Source of the DNA: Candidatus Avimonas merdigallinarum
Lineage (GTDB): Bacteria > Bacillota > Clostridia > Oscillospirales > Acutalibacteraceae
Direction: 5' to 3'
Assembly: GCA_904377855.1 (NCBI GenBank)
Contig: CAJFGS010000017.1
Span: forward strand, 816-55,786
Length of the DNA stretch: 54,971 nt
The notes beneath the pieces were generated by a model that saw nothing but the letters and a program-made list of their open reading frames with translations, was not told the DNA's origin and made no database searches. A program made the translations under genes and the position numbers. Of this stretch, positions 1-7,922 are shown piece by piece (the first letter of the stretch is position 1; every line of letters starts with the position of its first letter).

Positions 1-75
1 CCCTCTCCCGGGCCCCCTTTTCAGGGCCGCCCCTCAAGAGCGCTTTGCTATAATACCACCTCCTATCCCCCTCTG

Positions 76-597
76 TCAATACCTTTTTTCCCGTTTTTTG
101 AAATTTTTTTGAAAAAAGCGGTTTTCCACGCGAAAAACACCGGAATACGACACGGTTTCCATTGCCTGCGAGAAGTCCCAGGACAGCACCTTCCCGTCCG
201 GGAACAGGTCGCGCAGGGGAGCGAGGACGAACCCCCGTTCCCCCATGCGGGGATGGGGAAGGGTCAGTTCCGGGTCGGCAGCGCTCTCCCCTTCCATCAC
301 CAGCAGATCCAGATCCAGGGTGCGCGGGGCGTTCGGGAAACTGCGCACCCGGCCGAGCGCCGCCTCGATGCCCAGGCAGGCCCCCAGGAGGGCGCGGGCG
401 GAAAGCGCGGTTTCCACCACGGCCGCCATATTCAAAAAGCGGGGCTGGTCGGCATACCCCACCGGCTCGGTCTCGTAAACGGAGGAGACTGCAGCCACCT
501 CCGTCCCCGGCAGCGCGCCCAGGGCCTCGAGCGCTTTTTCCAGGTTCTCCTCCCGCCGGCCGAGGTTACTCCCCAGCGCGATCACGGCGCGGCTCAC
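76..597 (-). CDS. folK: 2-amino-4-hydroxy-6-hydroxymethyldihydropteridine pyrophosphokinase
   Basis: Transfers pyrophosphate from ATP to 6-hydroxymethyl-dihydropterin, the step before FolP in cytoplasmic folate synthesis. The 173-aa product has the family landmarks in order: VIALGSNLG at the N-terminus, YETEPVGYADQPRFLNM, the RTLDLDLL metal/ATP motif, and PHPRMGERGFVLAPL near the C-terminus. I chose the GTG at 597, which overlaps the folB stop by 4 bases and places the conserved ALGSNLG a few residues in; the longer reading frame back to 792 only reads through folB out of frame. It is the last gene of a folP-membrane protein-folB-folK run, so translation is probably coupled to folB. The extreme C-terminus (FFQKNFKKREKRY) is a basic extension. 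Confident family call. Confidence 0.95.
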   Translation of the reverse strand: MSRAVIALGSNLGRREENLEKALEALGALPGTEVAAVSSVYETEPVGYADQPRFLNMAAVVETALSARALLGACLGIEAALGRVRSFPNAPRTLDLDLLVMEGESAADPELTLPHPRMGERGFVLAPLRDLFPDGKVLSWDFSQAMETVSYSGVFRVENRFFQKNFKKREKRY

Positions 598-965
598 GGC
601 CTGTCCCCCCGCGAACGGGTAATCTCCACTGCGACATACCCGAAATCGGCCGCGATCGGCGCCCGCGGCTTTTTGAGCAGCACGGTGACCGCCTGCACCA
701 GGGGGAATTCGCCAAGGACGGCCTGCGCCACCCGCTCGGCCGCCCGCTCGATGAGGTCGTCCTTCCCCGCCTGCATGGTGCGCAGGACGCACTTGGCCAC
801 CTTGGAATAATTCACCGTATCGTTTAAGTCGTCGGTCCGCCCCGGGCGGGAAAGATCCGCCGCAAGGGTCACGTCCAGCTCAAACGGCTGCCCTTTTTCC
901 TTTTCCTCCGGGTTCACGCCGTGGTAGGCAAAAACGCGGAGCCCGCGGATATAGATTTTATCCAT
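594..965 (-). CDS. folB: dihydroneopterin aldolase
   Basis: Converts 7,8-dihydroneopterin to 6-hydroxymethyl-dihydropterin for FolK. The 123-aa product starting at the ATG at 965 has the normal family length and motifs (RVFAYHGVNPEEKEKGQPFELDV, DDLNDTVNYSKV, LIERAAERVAQ, VTVLLKKPRAPI). An excellent ribosome binding site, AAGGAGG, sits 6 bases before this ATG, which decides the start. Unusually there is no stop codon between this gene and the upstream membrane-protein gene in the same frame, so a longer 319-aa fusion (594-1553) is also readable. Its stop overlaps the folK start. I infer that free FolB is the main product from the internal site. Confidence 0.93.
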   Translation of the reverse strand: MDKIYIRGLRVFAYHGVNPEEKEKGQPFELDVTLAADLSRPGRTDDLNDTVNYSKVAKCVLRTMQAGKDDLIERAAERVAQAVLGEFPLVQAVTVLLKKPRAPIAADFGYVAVEITRSRGDRP

Positions 966-1553
966 GACTGCCTCCTTATATACTCTGTATATACTCTGTG
1001 GATTCCCTTGCGCGGCCCGCCGGCGCTTCGCCCGGAGCGGCTGCTCGAGCCCCCACATCAGGAAGGCCAGCAGCAGCGCCGGCAGGGCGGAAAAGGACAC
1101 GGCGACCAGCCATCGCACCGGGATTGCCACTTTCCATGAATAAAACGGGAGGGCTCCCCAGACAATGTCCAGCGCCAGGGCCATTAGCAGCGCCGGGAGG
1201 AGCACTGTCAGCGCCACCGCCGCCAGGTCAATCCACCCGGCGGGAAGGGCGGGAAAGCGCCAGGTAAGGACAGCCGCTGCCGCCCGGAAGGCGACGGCGG
1301 CCCCCAGCGCCCCCGCCAGCAGTACGCCCAGGGCGTTCCACAGCGCCTGGGGAGCCAGGGGCTCCCGCAGGAAGTAATCGAAGTAACCACGCGCGTAGGC
1401 AAACACCCGCGGAACGTCCTCCTCCGGCAGCAGGAACAGCGACGCCGCGACGACGGCAAACAGCGCCGCCGCCACCGCAATCGCCGCGAGGAAAAACAGC
1501 AGTTCCTTTTCCCACAAAGGCATCTTCCAGCGGGGAATTCTTCCGGTTTCCAT
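594..1553 (-). CDS. four-helix membrane protein reading in frame into folB
   Basis: Residues 1-190 are an unrecognised integral membrane protein with four hydrophobic segments (about 18-42, 70-96, 110-132 and 146-169) and a basic loop after the last helix (RAKRRRA). The start at 1553 has a GGGAGG site 7 bases upstream. From residue 197 the same frame is complete FolB. The join contains a perfect 11-bp tandem duplication (about 976-998); removing one copy would give a TAA stop right after residues QSI, overlapping the folB ribosome binding site. The membrane gene was therefore probably a separate cistron of about 188 codons that lost its stop. Position between folP and folB suggests a co-transcribed, perhaps transport-related role, but no function can be assigned. 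Confidence 0.7.
   Translation of the reverse strand: METGRIPRWKMPLWEKELLFFLAAIAVAAALFAVVAASLFLLPEEDVPRVFAYARGYFDYFLREPLAPQALWNALGVLLAGALGAAVAFRAAAAVLTWRFPALPAGWIDLAAVALTVLLPALLMALALDIVWGALPFYSWKVAIPVRWLVAVSFSALPALLLAFLMWGLEQPLRAKRRRAAQGNPQSIYRVYKEAVMDKIYIRGLRVFAYHGVNPEEKEKGQPFELDVTLAADLSRPGRTDDLNDTVNYSKVAKCVLRTMQAGKDDLIERAAERVAQAVLGEFPLVQAVTVLLKKPRAPIAADFGYVAVEITRSRGDRP
976..998 (-). repeat. 11-bp tandem duplication at the membrane gene/folB join
   Basis: On the minus strand the unit CAGAGTATATA occurs twice in direct succession just before the folB ribosome binding site. Because 11 is not a multiple of three, one copy less puts the upstream frame onto a TAA stop. The duplication therefore creates the in-frame readthrough into folB. 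Confidence 0.85.
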
Positions 1554-1586
1554 CCTGTTTCCTCCCTTTGCCTTTATTTTTACCTT

Positions 1587-2426
1587 CTATTTTGCCGCAC
1601 GGCGCAGGGCGTCGGCCACCCGGGCCGCCTGGACCGCCGCCGCCACGTCGTGCACCCGCAGGATGTGCGCCCCGTTCCACTGCACCACAGTATGGAACGC
1701 CAGCGTCCCCGCCAGCCGTTCCCCGGCCGGCGGCTCGGGCGAGCAGCAGGAAGCGATTACCCGCTTGCGGGAGGCGCCCACCAGCACCGCCGTATCCGGG
1801 AATTCCGCCGTCAGTTCCCCCAGCCGGGCCGCGAGGGCGAGATCCCCCGCCCGGTCCTTGCCGAAGCCGATCCCCGGATCCAGGCAGACCCGCTCCGCCG
1901 GCAGGCCGGCGGCAGCAGCCGCCTCCAGCGCCGTGCGGAAATACCGGCGGACCGCTTCCAGGGCGTCCCCCCGGCCCGCATCGTCCGCCCCGCCGCCGGC
2001 ATGCATCATCACCAGGCCCGCGCCGGTTTCCGCCGCCACGCGGGGCATCCCGTTCTCCAGGCTCCCCGAGACGTCGTTGATGATCGCCGCGCCCGCTTCC
2101 ACCGCGGCGGCGGCCACCGAGGGATAGTAGGTGTCCACCGACAGGGGGAGGGCCGTCCTCCCCCGCAGGTTGCGGAGGACCGGCTCCAGCCGCGCCCATT
2201 CCTCCTCCGCCGTCACCGGGGTGTGGCCCGGGCGGGTGGACTGCGCGCCGATGTCCAGGATGTCCGCCCCTTCCCGCTCCATCTCCTGCGCATGGCTCAG
2301 GGCGGCGTCCCGACCGAAATACCGGCCCCCGTCCGAAAAGCTGTCCGGGGTCACGTTCAATATCCCCATGATATAGGTGCGCTCCCCCAAAGGGAAGCGG
2401 AAGCTGCCCGCGCAAAAATCCGCCAT
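1587..2426 (-). CDS. folP: dihydropteroate synthase
   Basis: Condenses 6-hydroxymethyl-dihydropterin pyrophosphate with p-aminobenzoate; the target of sulfonamides. The 279-aa TIM-barrel protein shows GILNVTPDSFSDGG (about 21-34), DIGAQSTRPG, SVDTYYPSVA, INDVSG, CLDPGIGFGK, the loop GASRKRVI and terminal RVHDV, i.e. the full set of pterin and sulfonamide-binding motifs. The start at 2426 is supported by an AGGAGAGAGG site just upstream; the longer frame to 2621 runs through a hairpin region and is not family-like. Downstream by 33 bases is the membrane protein gene, then folB and folK, so this is the head of a folate operon. The genes folE and folC are not in view. Confidence 0.95.
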   Translation of the reverse strand: MADFCAGSFRFPLGERTYIMGILNVTPDSFSDGGRYFGRDAALSHAQEMEREGADILDIGAQSTRPGHTPVTAEEEWARLEPVLRNLRGRTALPLSVDTYYPSVAAAAVEAGAAIINDVSGSLENGMPRVAAETGAGLVMMHAGGGADDAGRGDALEAVRRYFRTALEAAAAAGLPAERVCLDPGIGFGKDRAGDLALAARLGELTAEFPDTAVLVGASRKRVIASCCSPEPPAGERLAGTLAFHTVVQWNGAHILRVHDVAAAVQAARVADALRRAAK

Positions 2427-2515
2427 TTTTCCTCTCTCCTGTCCGTGTCTGCCTGTCCCCGTCTTGATAAGGATATCATACCAGAAAAGGCCCTCCCCGG
2501 CAAGGGAGACGGCCT

Positions 2516-2612
2516 CGGGCCCCCTTTTCAGGGGGAGGCAAAAATTCCTCTGAAATTGGTGAAAATCCGAACGGCATAAAGAGAGGCCCCACCCTTTGGG
2601 TGGGGGCCTCTG
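2516..2612 (-). terminator. two hairpins between the lipoprotein gene and folP
   Basis: The arms at 2583-2594 (GAGGCCCCACCC) and 2598-2610 pair almost perfectly with a TTTG loop; on the minus strand the hairpin lies 18 bases after the lipoprotein stop and is followed by TCTCTTTA, so it is a plausible intrinsic terminator. A second, smaller C5/G5 hairpin lies at about 2520-2538, just upstream of folP, and could be a leader structure. The T-run is short, so termination strength is uncertain. Confidence 0.55.
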
Positions 2613-2627
2613 AGAAACCATGTGATT

Positions 2628-3038
2628 TTATTCCGCATTCGATTCGGCAGCGTTCAGCAGTTCGTTGGCGTAGTTATTAAGCGCCTCGCAGGGCTCGTAT
2701 TCTGTTCGATAGCCGACCCCGTCAATGACAAGGAATGGATTGTACTCCTTGATGCTGGTCTGCGTGCCGTCCGTCATGGCCAGGGTGAAAGTAACCGCCT
2801 GACCCGCATAGTCCGTATAAGAGCTGTCTTTGCTATAAATTACCACATCATTCAAAAGCGCGACCAATTCGCCGATATCCTCAACCGGGAGCGTTTTGTC
2901 GGGAGGAATCAAATGCACGGTGGCTGATGACACCTCCTGCGCAGTTAAATCCTGATACGGCCTTGTGCCGGAGCTGGAACACCCGGCAAGGCCCCCTATG
3001 CATGCCACAGCCAACAGCCACGCAACTAACTTCTTCAT
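2628..3038 (-). CDS. small secreted lipoprotein, unknown function
   Basis: A 136-aa protein with a lipoprotein signal: MKKLVAWLLAVACIGGLAGC, the lipobox LAGC placing the lipidated cysteine at residue 20. The mature part is about 116 aa, soluble, mixed alpha/beta in appearance, with no family I recognise; it resembles the many small clostridial lipoproteins whose mature domain reads as a short regulatory or inhibitor-like fold. The start at 3038 is preceded by GAGGGGG; an upstream in-frame start at 3071 would bury the signal peptide. It sits between pyrG and folP on the same strand, followed by a hairpin, so it is probably its own transcription unit or the tail of the pyrG unit. Confidence 0.75.
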   Translation of the reverse strand: MKKLVAWLLAVACIGGLAGCSSSGTRPYQDLTAQEVSSATVHLIPPDKTLPVEDIGELVALLNDVVIYSKDSSYTDYAGQAVTFTLAMTDGTQTSIKEYNPFLVIDGVGYRTEYEPCEALNNYANELLNAAESNAE

Positions 3039-3249
3039 ACAGATCCCCCTCGCTGCTGCATGCCCTTCCATGTTATGGACGGGCGCAAAAAATCACGGGA
3101 AGTTTCTTGGCTGTTTTTGGCTTTCGGGCGAGACGTTGACGGAAAACCGCGCGAACGCTTTCTCCGCTTTGCCTTACCCGGCGAAATTTTTCCGCCGCAG
3201 CATGGCTTAAAAAGGGGACGGCCCCGGGTTTTTCTGCCGTGCGGCTTTT

Positions 3250-4854
3250 TCAGCGCGCCTTCTTATGTTCCAGCGCGGCCGAAACCAGGCCGCGGAACAG
3301 CGGGTGGGGACGGTTGGGGCGGGATTTGAACTCGGGGTGGAACTGGCAGCCCACAAACCACGGATGCTCCGGGATTTCCACCATTTCCACAATATGCTTG
3401 TCCGGGGAGATGCCGGCGAGCAGCATACCGCCCTTCTCCATCTCCTCCCGGTAGTCATTGTTGAACTCATAACGGTGACGGTGCCGCTCGTAGATCAGTT
3501 CCTCGCCGTACAATGCATAGGAACGGGAATGGATATCCAGTACGCAGGGATATCTCCCCAGCCGCATAGTGCCCCCGCGCTGGCGAACCTCCAGCTGGTC
3601 GGACATCAGGTCGATGACCGGGTGGGTGGTATCCGGATCCAGTTCGGTGGAATGCGCGTCGGCAAAGCCGAGGACATGGCGGGCGAACTCGATGACCGCC
3701 ACCTGCATCCCCAAGCAGATACCGAGATACGGCACTTTCTTTTCGCGGGCGTACCGGGCGGCGGTGATCTTCCCCTCGGTCCCGCGGCTGCCGAACCCGC
3801 CGGGCACCAGGATGCCGTCCGCGCCGCCGAGCAGGTCGTCCGCGTTGTCCCAGGTCAGCTCCTCCGCATCGACCCACTGGATATCCACCGCCGTGGCGGA
3901 CGGGATCCCGCCGTGCTTGAGCGCTTCCGCCACGCTGAGGTAGGCGTCGTGCAGTTCGACGTATTTCCCCACCAGGGCGATGCTCACCGACTGCTTCGGG
4001 TGGCGCAGGGTATCCACGATCGACTGCCACTCGGTCAGATCCAGCGGCAGCTCCCCGAGCCCCAGCTCGCGGCAGACGATATTGGCGAGCCCTTCCTCCT
4101 CCAGCACCAGCGGCGCTTCATACAGGATCGGCACGTCGCAGTTGGCGATGACGCAGTCCCGCTTCACGTTGCAGAACAGCGCGATCTTATCCTTGAGTTC
4201 GCGGGTGATCTCATGCTCCGCCCGGCAGACGATCACATCCGGCTGGATGCCGAGGGAGAGCAGCTCCTTGACCGAGTGCTGGGTGGGCTTGGTCTTCATC
4301 TCCTGGGAGGCGGCGATGTAAGGCACCAGCGTCACGTGGACGAACAGGCAGTTTTCCCGCCCGTTCTGGACGGCGAACTGGCGGATCGCCTCCAGGAAGG
4401 GCAGGCCCTCGATGTCCCCCACCGTGCCGCCGATTTCCACGATATGCACGTCGTATTTATCGCTGTCCAGCGCGATGCGGCGCTTGATTTCGTCGGTGAT
4501 ATGGGGGATGACCTGCACGGTGCCGCCGTCGTAATCCCCCTTGCGCTCCTTCTGCAGGACGTTCCAGTACACCTTGCCCGAAGTCACCGAGCTGTTCTGG
4601 CTCAGGCTGACGTCGATAAACCGCTCGTAATGGCCGAGGTCCAGGTCGGTTTCCGCGCCGTCGTCGGTCACGAACACCTCCCCGTGCTGGATGGGGTTCA
4701 TGGTCCCCGGATCCACGTTCAGATAGGGGTCAAGTTTTTTCACCGACACGGTCAGGCCCCGGCACTTCAGCAGCCGCCCCAGCGAAGCCGCCGTAATCCC
4801 TTTCCCCAGCCCGGATACTACGCCGCCCGTTACAAATACATATTTCGCCGCCAT
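3250..4854 (-). CDS. pyrG: CTP synthase
   Basis: ATP-dependent amination of UTP to CTP using glutamine. The 534-aa product has the usual length, with the N-terminal synthetase domain ([17 protein letters not shown] at the start, [17 protein letters not shown], and GGTVGDIE) and the C-terminal class I glutamine amidotransferase domain (LGICLGMQ nucleophile cysteine, [11 protein letters not shown] with the catalytic His/Glu pair). The start at 4854 has GGGAGG 7 bases upstream; an in-frame TTG at 4869 overlaps that site and is less likely. It follows hisF by 42 bases and could be co-transcribed with hisHF. Very confident. Confidence 0.97.
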   Translation of the reverse strand: MAAKYVFVTGGVVSGLGKGITAASLGRLLKCRGLTVSVKKLDPYLNVDPGTMNPIQHGEVFVTDDGAETDLDLGHYERFIDVSLSQNSSVTSGKVYWNVLQKERKGDYDGGTVQVIPHITDEIKRRIALDSDKYDVHIVEIGGTVGDIEGLPFLEAIRQFAVQNGRENCLFVHVTLVPYIAASQEMKTKPTQHSVKELLSLGIQPDVIVCRAEHEITRELKDKIALFCNVKRDCVIANCDVPILYEAPLVLEEEGLANIVCRELGLGELPLDLTEWQSIVDTLRHPKQSVSIALVGKYVELHDAYLSVAEALKHGGIPSATAVDIQWVDAEELTWDNADDLLGGADGILVPGGFGSRGTEGKITAARYAREKKVPYLGICLGMQVAVIEFARHVLGFADAHSTELDPDTTHPVIDLMSDQLEVRQRGGTMRLGRYPCVLDIHSRSYALYGEELIYERHRHRYEFNNDYREEMEKGGMLLAGISPDKHIVEMVEIPEHPWFVGCQFHPEFKSRPNRPHPLFRGLVSAALEHKKAR

Positions 4855-4896
4855 CTTGCATCCTCCCAATTTATAACAATCCTTTTCATTTCCTAG

Positions 4897-5664
4897 CTAC
4901 GCTACCGGACGCACCGGGATCCCCCGCGACGCGAGGAATTCCTTGAGCGCCGCGATCTCCACCTCCCGATAATGGAAGAGGGAGGCCGCCAGCACCGCGT
5001 CGGCCTTCCCCCGGGTGAAGGCGTCGGCAAAATGCGCCATTGTCCCGGCGCCGCCCGAGGCAATGACCGGGATCCCTGCCCGGCCGGACACCGCCGCCGT
5101 CAGCTCCAGGTCGTACCCCGCCTTGGTGCCGTCGCAGTCCATGCTGGTCAGGAGGATCTCCCCCGCCCCCCGGCGCTCGGCCTCCGCCGCCCACTCGAGG
5201 GCGTCCAGCCCCGTGTTCAGCCGGCCGCCGTGCTTATATACATCCCAGCCGGAGCCGTCCTCCCGCCGCCGTGCGTCGATGGCCACCACCACGCACTGGC
5301 TGCCGAACCGCTCCGCCGCCTCGGAAATCAGTTCCGGCCGGTCGATCGCCGCCGAGTTAATCGATACCTTGTCCGCGCCCTGGAGCAGCACCGCGCGGAA
5401 ATCCTCCGCCGTGCGGATTCCGCCGCCCACAGTGAAGGGAATGGACAGCTGCTCCGCCACCCGGGCGGCCAGGTCCACCACCGTGGCCCGCCCTTCGTGG
5501 GTGGCGGTGATGTCCAGGAACACCACCTCGTCCGCCCCTTCGTCGGAATAGCGCCGGGCCACCTCCACCGGGTCGCCCGCATCCCGCAGGCCGAGGAAGT
5601 TGACCCCCTTCACCACACGGCCGTCCTTTATGTCCAGGCAGGGGATGATCCGTTTTGCATACAT
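4897..5664 (-). CDS. hisF: imidazole glycerol phosphate synthase, cyclase subunit
   Basis: The cyclase half of IGP synthase in histidine biosynthesis: uses ammonia from HisH to convert PRFAR to imidazole glycerol phosphate and AICAR. The 255-aa (beta/alpha)8 barrel starts [20 protein letters not shown]; the two catalytic aspartates fall at D11 and D130 (VVVAIDARR), and the two phosphate-binding loops are visible ([14 protein letters not shown]). GGAAGGA lies about 12 bases before the ATG. It directly follows hisH (67-base gap). No other his genes are visible around the pair; AICAR release links it to the purine genes nearby. Confidence 0.97.
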   Translation of the reverse strand: MYAKRIIPCLDIKDGRVVKGVNFLGLRDAGDPVEVARRYSDEGADEVVFLDITATHEGRATVVDLAARVAEQLSIPFTVGGGIRTAEDFRAVLLQGADKVSINSAAIDRPELISEAAERFGSQCVVVAIDARRREDGSGWDVYKHGGRLNTGLDALEWAAEAERRGAGEILLTSMDCDGTKAGYDLELTAAVSGRAGIPVIASGGAGTMAHFADAFTRGKADAVLAASLFHYREVEIAALKEFLASRGIPVRPVA

Positions 5665-5731
5665 CTGCCGGCCACGTCCTTCCTTTTCTGCATTCCGTAT
5701 CCGCCGGGGAGGAGCGCTTCCCGCCCCGCCG

Positions 5732-6352
5732 TTATCCCTGCCTGCCTTCCGCCAGCGCCGCGAAATTGCGCAGCATCCGTTCCCCCTGCCGCCCGGACTT
5801 CTCCGGGTGGAACTGGACGCCCATCACGTTCCCCCGCTGGACGGCCGAATGGAAGGGCACGCCGTATTCGGTCACCGCGAGCACGTCGGCAGGCTGCGCG
5901 GCCTCGCACGCGTAGGAATGGACAAAGTAAGCGTACGGCTCCTCCGGGAGGCCGTCAAACAGCGGGCTTTCCTTCACCGCGCGCAGGCTGTTCCAGCCGA
6001 TGTGCGGGATTTTCAGCCCCCGCGCCGGCAGCCGAACCACCCGGCCGGGGATCAGCCCCAGCCCCGGGATCCCCCGGCCTTCTTCGCTGCCGTCCAGCAG
6101 CGCCTGCATCCCCAGGCAGATGCCGAGCAGCGGCCGGCCGGAAGCGGCATACTCCCGGATCACCGGGATCAGCCCCCGCTTCTCCAGCGCGCCGACGGCG
6201 TCCGCAAACGCGCCGACGCCCGGGAGGATCACCCCCGCCGCCGCGGAAATCTCGGCCGCGCTGCCCGTCGCTTTTGCCGGGACGCCGATCCGGCGGAAGG
6301 CCAGTTCCACGCTGCGCAGGTTCCCCGCGCCGTAGTCAATGATCGCAATCAA
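5732..6352 (-). CDS. hisH: imidazole glycerol phosphate synthase, glutamine amidotransferase subunit
   Basis: Hydrolyses glutamine and channels ammonia into HisF. The 206-aa class I amidotransferase has GVGAFADAV, the nucleophile motif GICLGMQ (C79), IPHIGWN, the tunnel-facing YFVHSY and the C-terminal QFHPEKSG with the His/Glu of the triad. The start codon is TTG at 6352, with GGAGGG 9 bases upstream and the family-typical [10 protein letters not shown] following immediately; there is no better ATG. First gene of the hisH-hisF(-pyrG) run. Upstream lies a long stretch without genes containing the likely promoter region. Confidence 0.96.
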   Translation of the reverse strand: MIAIIDYGAGNLRSVELAFRRIGVPAKATGSAAEISAAAGVILPGVGAFADAVGALEKRGLIPVIREYAASGRPLLGICLGMQALLDGSEEGRGIPGLGLIPGRVVRLPARGLKIPHIGWNSLRAVKESPLFDGLPEEPYAYFVHSYACEAAQPADVLAVTEYGVPFHSAVQRGNVMGVQFHPEKSGRQGERMLRNFAALAEGRQG

Positions 6353-7205
6353 AACGCACAGCCCTCCGCTCTATATCAACACTATTCTTCTATATTACCA
6401 TTTACGACAAAAGCGGTCAAGACAGCAAAACGGCTTTCCCACAATTTCCCGCTCCCGGGGAGGGTAGAAGATTTTCCTCCAAAAGGCCGGGAAATGCGCC
6501 GAATCCCACAAACCGGCAGGGGAATGGCGGACGGACGACAGGCGGGCGCGCCTCCCGCCCGCTCCCTGCTCCCTGCCTGCCGGTAAAATCACCGGCGAGC
6601 CGGCAGGCGGCCCATCTTCTCAAGGGGCGGGAAATCCTGTCACGGCGCTGCATGCCCCATCGCCGGCAATCAGCCCGATTGCATTGCCCGCGGCCGCTTT
6701 CGCTTAAGCAGGAGGCTCTCCCGCACAGCGCTTCCCCTCCTGAGAAACCGGCTGCTGACCCGTATTCCCCGCCGGCAGGGCCGCGGGCCTGCTATGCGCC
6801 GGCGGGCGGTGGGCACGCTCCGGCAAAGCGGGGTCCTGAAGAAGCCCCGGGAGGGCGGATAATCGGCAAACGCCCCAGGACGTGCCGGGACGTTTTTCGG
6901 CTTGCATCCCCGCCTCCGCGGCCTGTGAACGGGCGAGCTGCCCGTTTTAAAAAGCCTTCCCCTCTGCGGAAATTGCCGGCAGGCGTCCGCTCCGCCCCTG
7001 TCCGGAGCGAGCGCTTTTTTGCAGGCCGTTCCGTCAGGACGGCCAGCGTTCCGTCAGGACGGCCGGCGTTCCGCCAGGACGGCCGGCGGTTCCCGGGGCA
7101 ACCGGCGGTTATCCTGGGAAGCGCCGGTTACCCTTGAAACTGGCGGGTGCCCCGGCAAAGGGAAAGCCGCCCCGCCGGCAATCAGCCCGGCAGGACGGCT
7201 TTGGT
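6353..7205. other. GC-rich gene desert with short repeats
   Basis: About 850 bases without a convincing gene between hisH and the 7206-7922 gene. It holds a three-copy 20-bp tandem repeat (7028-7087), a 17-base string CGCCGGCAATCAGCCCG present at about 6662 and again at about 7174, and an inverted repeat (about 6564-6609) around GCCTGCCGG/CCGGCAGGC. The AT-richer first 50 bases upstream of hisH probably contain its promoter. Open frames here have no family features and repetitive composition. I see no RNA gene. Confidence 0.6.
7028..7087. repeat. three 20-bp tandem repeats
   Basis: Units at 7028-7047, 7048-7067 and 7068-7087 follow the pattern GTTCCGTCAGGACGGCCGGC with one or two changes. 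Each unit contains the near-palindrome CCGTCAGGACGG, so each could form a tiny hairpin. Units are head to tail with no spacers, so this is not a CRISPR array. Confidence 0.85.
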
Positions 7206-7922
7206 TTACTGCTTTTGCTCCTTTTGTTTCGACTCCGCCCGCCGGCGGGAGCGCCGCACGGCCAGCAGGATAATCCCCACCACCAGGAGAAGGGCCGCTA
7301 TCAGCAGGACAATCCCGCCGGCAGAGGGGCTCCCGCCCTGTTCGGTGACAATCTGCGCGTTGGCCGACAGTTCCCAGGAGACCGCGCTGCTCTCTTCCTG
7401 CGGATCGCCGGTGTAGGTAAACGGGCAGCGCAGGGTGATCCCGTATTCCACCGAATCCCCCGGCCTCAGCGGATTTATGGACAGCAGGGGGACGGTGTCC
7501 GCCAGCCCGGTATACGGGCCGGTGTAGACCACTGTGCCGTCCTCCGCCCGCCAGATGGTCACGGTCAGCCCCGCGAAGTAGGTCATGGCCACGGTGTCGT
7601 CGTAGGGCAGGTCGGGCGTCATCGTCACCGACACCGCCCGCATCGTTTCATTCGTTATCCGGAAGCGGCCGGTCCGCTCCTGCCCCGCCGGGAGCAGGGG
7701 ATGTTCCCAGAACGCATACTCGAGCGGCTCGGTCAGGATCGCCCCCTGCCCGTCCTGCTCCACAATGCGGAATTCCTTATCCACCGGCTCGCTCTGGGAC
7801 GCGGTGGCGGAGGTGGCCCCCGAGCCCGTCTGCGTGCTGTCCGCCGCGGCGGGGAAAGCCGTCAGGACGGCCGCCAGCAGCCCCGCCAGGCAGGCAAGGC
7901 GGCGCCCATTCTTCCTTTTCAT
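7206..7922 (-). CDS. secreted protein with C-terminal membrane anchor
   Basis: A 238-aa protein with a signal peptide (basic start, then ACLAGLLAAVLTAFPAAA, cleaved near residue 27), an extracellular domain of about 160 aa that is rich in beta-strand-like segments, one transmembrane helix (about 203-222) and a basic, glutamine-rich cytoplasmic tail. The sequence around FRITNETMRAVSVTM resembles the Ig-like/TasA-like surface domains of clostridia, but I cannot name a family. Its ATG overlaps the stop of the LamG-like gene upstream by 4 bases (7919-7922), so the two are translationally coupled and likely act together at the cell surface. Last gene of a three-gene surface operon. Confidence 0.75.
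   Translation of the reverse strand: MKRKNGRRLACLAGLLAAVLTAFPAAADSTQTGSGATSATASQSEPVDKEFRIVEQDGQGAILTEPLEYAFWEHPLLPAGQERTGRFRITNETMRAVSVTMTPDLPYDDTVAMTYFAGLTVTIWRAEDGTVVYTGPYTGLADTVPLLSINPLRPGDSVEYGITLRCPFTYTGDPQEESSAVSWELSANAQIVTEQGGSPSAGGIVLLIAALLLVVGIILLAVRRSRRRAESKQKEQKQ

Noticed and set aside
7028..7087. Possible CRISPR array (three similar units)
   Set aside because: Units are contiguous 20-mers without spacers and no cas genes are near.
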